A DNA stretch of 37,997 nucleotides from Acidobacteriota bacterium (GTDB taxonomy: Bacteria; Actinomycetota; Acidimicrobiia; Acidimicrobiales; RAAP-2), in NCBI GenBank assembly GCA_018971385.1, contig JAGXAY010000011.1:1-37997 (forward strand). The letters are read 5' to 3'. Of this stretch, positions 36,780 through 37,997 are shown in pieces (the stretch's first letter is position 1; every line of letters starts with the position of its first letter). A program made the translations under genes and the position numbers. The notes under the pieces are model-generated. The model saw nothing but the letters and a program-made list of their open reading frames with translations. It searched no databases and had not been told where the DNA came from.

Positions 36780-37997
36780 TTAGGCCCGGCAGGCGTTCGG
36801 TCGCAGTTTGGGCGAGAGGGCGCGCGCGATGGCTCCCCCACCGTCCACCATGGACCAGTTCCCCGGAGTCTTTTCCTTGAGCGAGGTGTCCCACGTCCAC
36901 ACCATCCACCCGTCGACGTGTAGTCCAAGAACTGAACAACTAATAATTTGCCACTGCTGGAGCTCCTTGGCAGCCGCCGTCGCAGAGGGCACTACCCACT
37001 TCGCGGGTGCTCCGGGAGAGGGCTTCCAGACCCCGAACTCGGCCATCAGGACGGGCTTAGTGATCTGAGAGGTCTTCATCGACAGATCACGAACCTGTGC
37101 GGCAAAATTTTGCGCGAGTGTGGGGTGACCCTTAACCGAACCGCCGTAACTCGGGTAGAAGTGCATGTCGATAAAGTCCACTTTTGACGCCTTCGACAAA
37201 TCGACTTGCGGCAACGACGTCAGCCCCAGGGTCGCCCCCATGGGAGGGAAGGTGCCGAGGCAGAGCAGCAAGTTCGGGACGAGGTGGTGGGTAAATGACG
37301 CCAGCGAGTTCTGCCAGTACAGCAGGTTGTTCGCCTCCATCGCGGTAACCGTCGCTGCGTTTTGAGTGCGGTGATTCTTCGCCGCGAGCGAGTAGGTCCG
37401 ACCATCCGTGGTCTTGATAGAACACAGGTAGGGCATGCCGAGCCCCGTCACGAAGATGTGGGGCGTGCGCACGGTCTTCACGAGTGTTGATCGAGGTTCG
37501 GCGCACACCTGAGAACCAGTGTGTTGGCTGGTGTAGGGGCTAGAGAAACTCACCGACACTCGATACCCCGTGATTTTGACGCTTGTCGAGGGCTTCGTCC
37601 ATCCCACGTAGACCTCGTCGGCTCGATAGGTGGGACTCACTTTCCCCACCGCCGGAACGGCACCGCCCTGTCCACTCGTCACCGAGGTCACCGTACCGTC
37701 AGGATTAATGGTGAACTGTGAGCTCGCTCCGAGTCCCTTAGGGGTCACGGCACTCACGGTCACCACCTTGGTGGAGGGAACCTCGAAGGGCATGAGAGAG
37801 TAGGCAAAATCCTGCTCGTTCTGGAGTTCGTAGCCGAAGAGGGCGTTCAGAGGCGCTTTGTCCGCCGCCAAGCCGGTGAAGAGATCCTTCACCTGGACCT
37901 TCGCGAGAGCAAGCTCTGAAGGGTTAAAGACGTTGCTATTCGGGTCCACCGACTGGGCGAGCGGAGCTGGTGTCCACGCGGGTGAACTGGGTAAACC
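36780..37997 (-). CDS. GH5-like glycoside hydrolase with inserted fibronectin-III-like domain, N-terminus cut
   Basis: An open frame enters from the right edge and ends at 36780, giving 405 visible residues. The barrel shows the acid/base segment GYELQNEQDF (Glu codon at 37815-37817), IDMHFYPSYGG, the nucleophile segment KPVLMAEFGVWK (Glu codon at 37038-37040) and GWMVWTWDT. This is the layout of GH5/cellulase-like enzymes. Between the acid/base and nucleophile segments lies an extra block with a fibronectin-III look: VYVGWTKPS, ITGYRVSVS and VTGLGMPYLCSIKT, roughly 37374-37658. The visible N-terminal part already lies within the barrel, so a signal peptide and the first strands lie outside. 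Substrate is unknown. An in-frame GTG at 37949 is not the start. Confidence 0.72.
   Translation of the reverse strand, partial: GLPSSPAWTPAPLAQSVDPNSNVFNPSELALAKVQVKDLFTGLAADKAPLNALFGYELQNEQDFAYSLMPFEVPSTKVVTVSAVTPKGLGASSQFTINPDGTVTSVTSGQGGAVPAVGKVSPTYRADEVYVGWTKPSTSVKITGYRVSVSFSSPYTSQHTGSQVCAEPRSTLVKTVRTPHIFVTGLGMPYLCSIKTTDGRTYSLAAKNHRTQNAATVTAMEANNLLYWQNSLASFTHHLVPNLLLCLGTFPPMGATLGLTSLPQVDLSKASKVDFIDMHFYPSYGGSVKGHPTLAQNFAAQVRDLSMKTSQITKPVLMAEFGVWKPSPGAPAKWVVPSATAAAKELQQWQIISCSVLGLHVDGWMVWTWDTSLKEKTPGNWSMVDGGGAIARALSPKLRPNACRA

Noticed and set aside
1-37997. tRNA, rRNA, CRISPR, insertion sequence, prophage or defence system
   Set aside because: I looked for tRNA-like arms, spaced direct repeats, transposase or integrase motifs and toxin-antitoxin pairs and saw none. 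The gene content is metabolic and transport throughout, with uniform codon use.

Overview
The window looks like a chromosomal segment of a high-GC Gram-positive bacterium, most likely an actinomycete-phylum organism. Signs are the frequent GTG starts, strong G/C preference at third codon positions, dense packing with 4-base gene overlaps, actinobacterial-type proteins (a heterodimeric exporter with a Gly-rich lead protein, the two-TM protein at 20101-20649) and many leaderless-type starts. The class Acidimicrobiia would fit, but that is inference. There are 37 protein-coding genes, two of them cut by the window edges. I saw no rRNA, tRNA, CRISPR array, insertion sequence, prophage or attachment site. 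No gap between genes exceeds about 220 bases.

Layout. 1-3838: a secreted protein (cut), a catabolic-type threonine ammonia-lyase, a CadD-like exporter, an MFS transporter and a small membrane protein. 4041-7314: a nucleobase salvage block with an NCS1 permease, an APRT-like phosphoribosyltransferase, a yeast-type cytosine deaminase and uracil phosphoribosyltransferase. Together these would take cytosine in, deaminate it to uracil and make UMP. 7370-11130: two half-ABC exporters whose motifs predict an asymmetric heterodimer. 11216-13718: glutamate dehydrogenase, an overlapping 42-residue coiled-coil protein and a secreted GH3 protein. 13728-20015: histidine biosynthesis. A TrpR-family regulator heads a seven-gene, fully overlapping operon (regulator-hisG-hisD-hisCB-hisH-hisF-hisIE), with hisA divergent. 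20101-24659: a two-TM protein, a methyltransferase, PEP carboxylase and a DUF805/zinc-ribbon protein. 24741-29269: an amino-acid/polyamine permease divergent from a glutamine-synthetase-like ligase plus aldehyde dehydrogenase, resembling gamma-glutamylated amine catabolism. 29266-31251: a cysteine-synthase-like enzyme and a two-gene membrane protein unit. 31293-35386: an iron/polyamine-type ABC importer with a strong intercistronic hairpin. 35574-37997: an iron-type alcohol dehydrogenase and the C-terminal part of a GH5-like glycosidase interrupted by a fibronectin-III-like domain.

The most unusual points are these: a HisC-HisB fusion; a histidinol dehydrogenase missing about 36 residues between its metal ligands and catalytic Glu-His pair; a CTAG-N4-TTAG dyad resembling the E. 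coli trp operator, centred exactly between two leaderless promoters beside the TrpR-family gene; and a repeated TANNNT-N6-start-codon arrangement before at least ten genes, including a shared -10 element read in both directions at 6203-6210.
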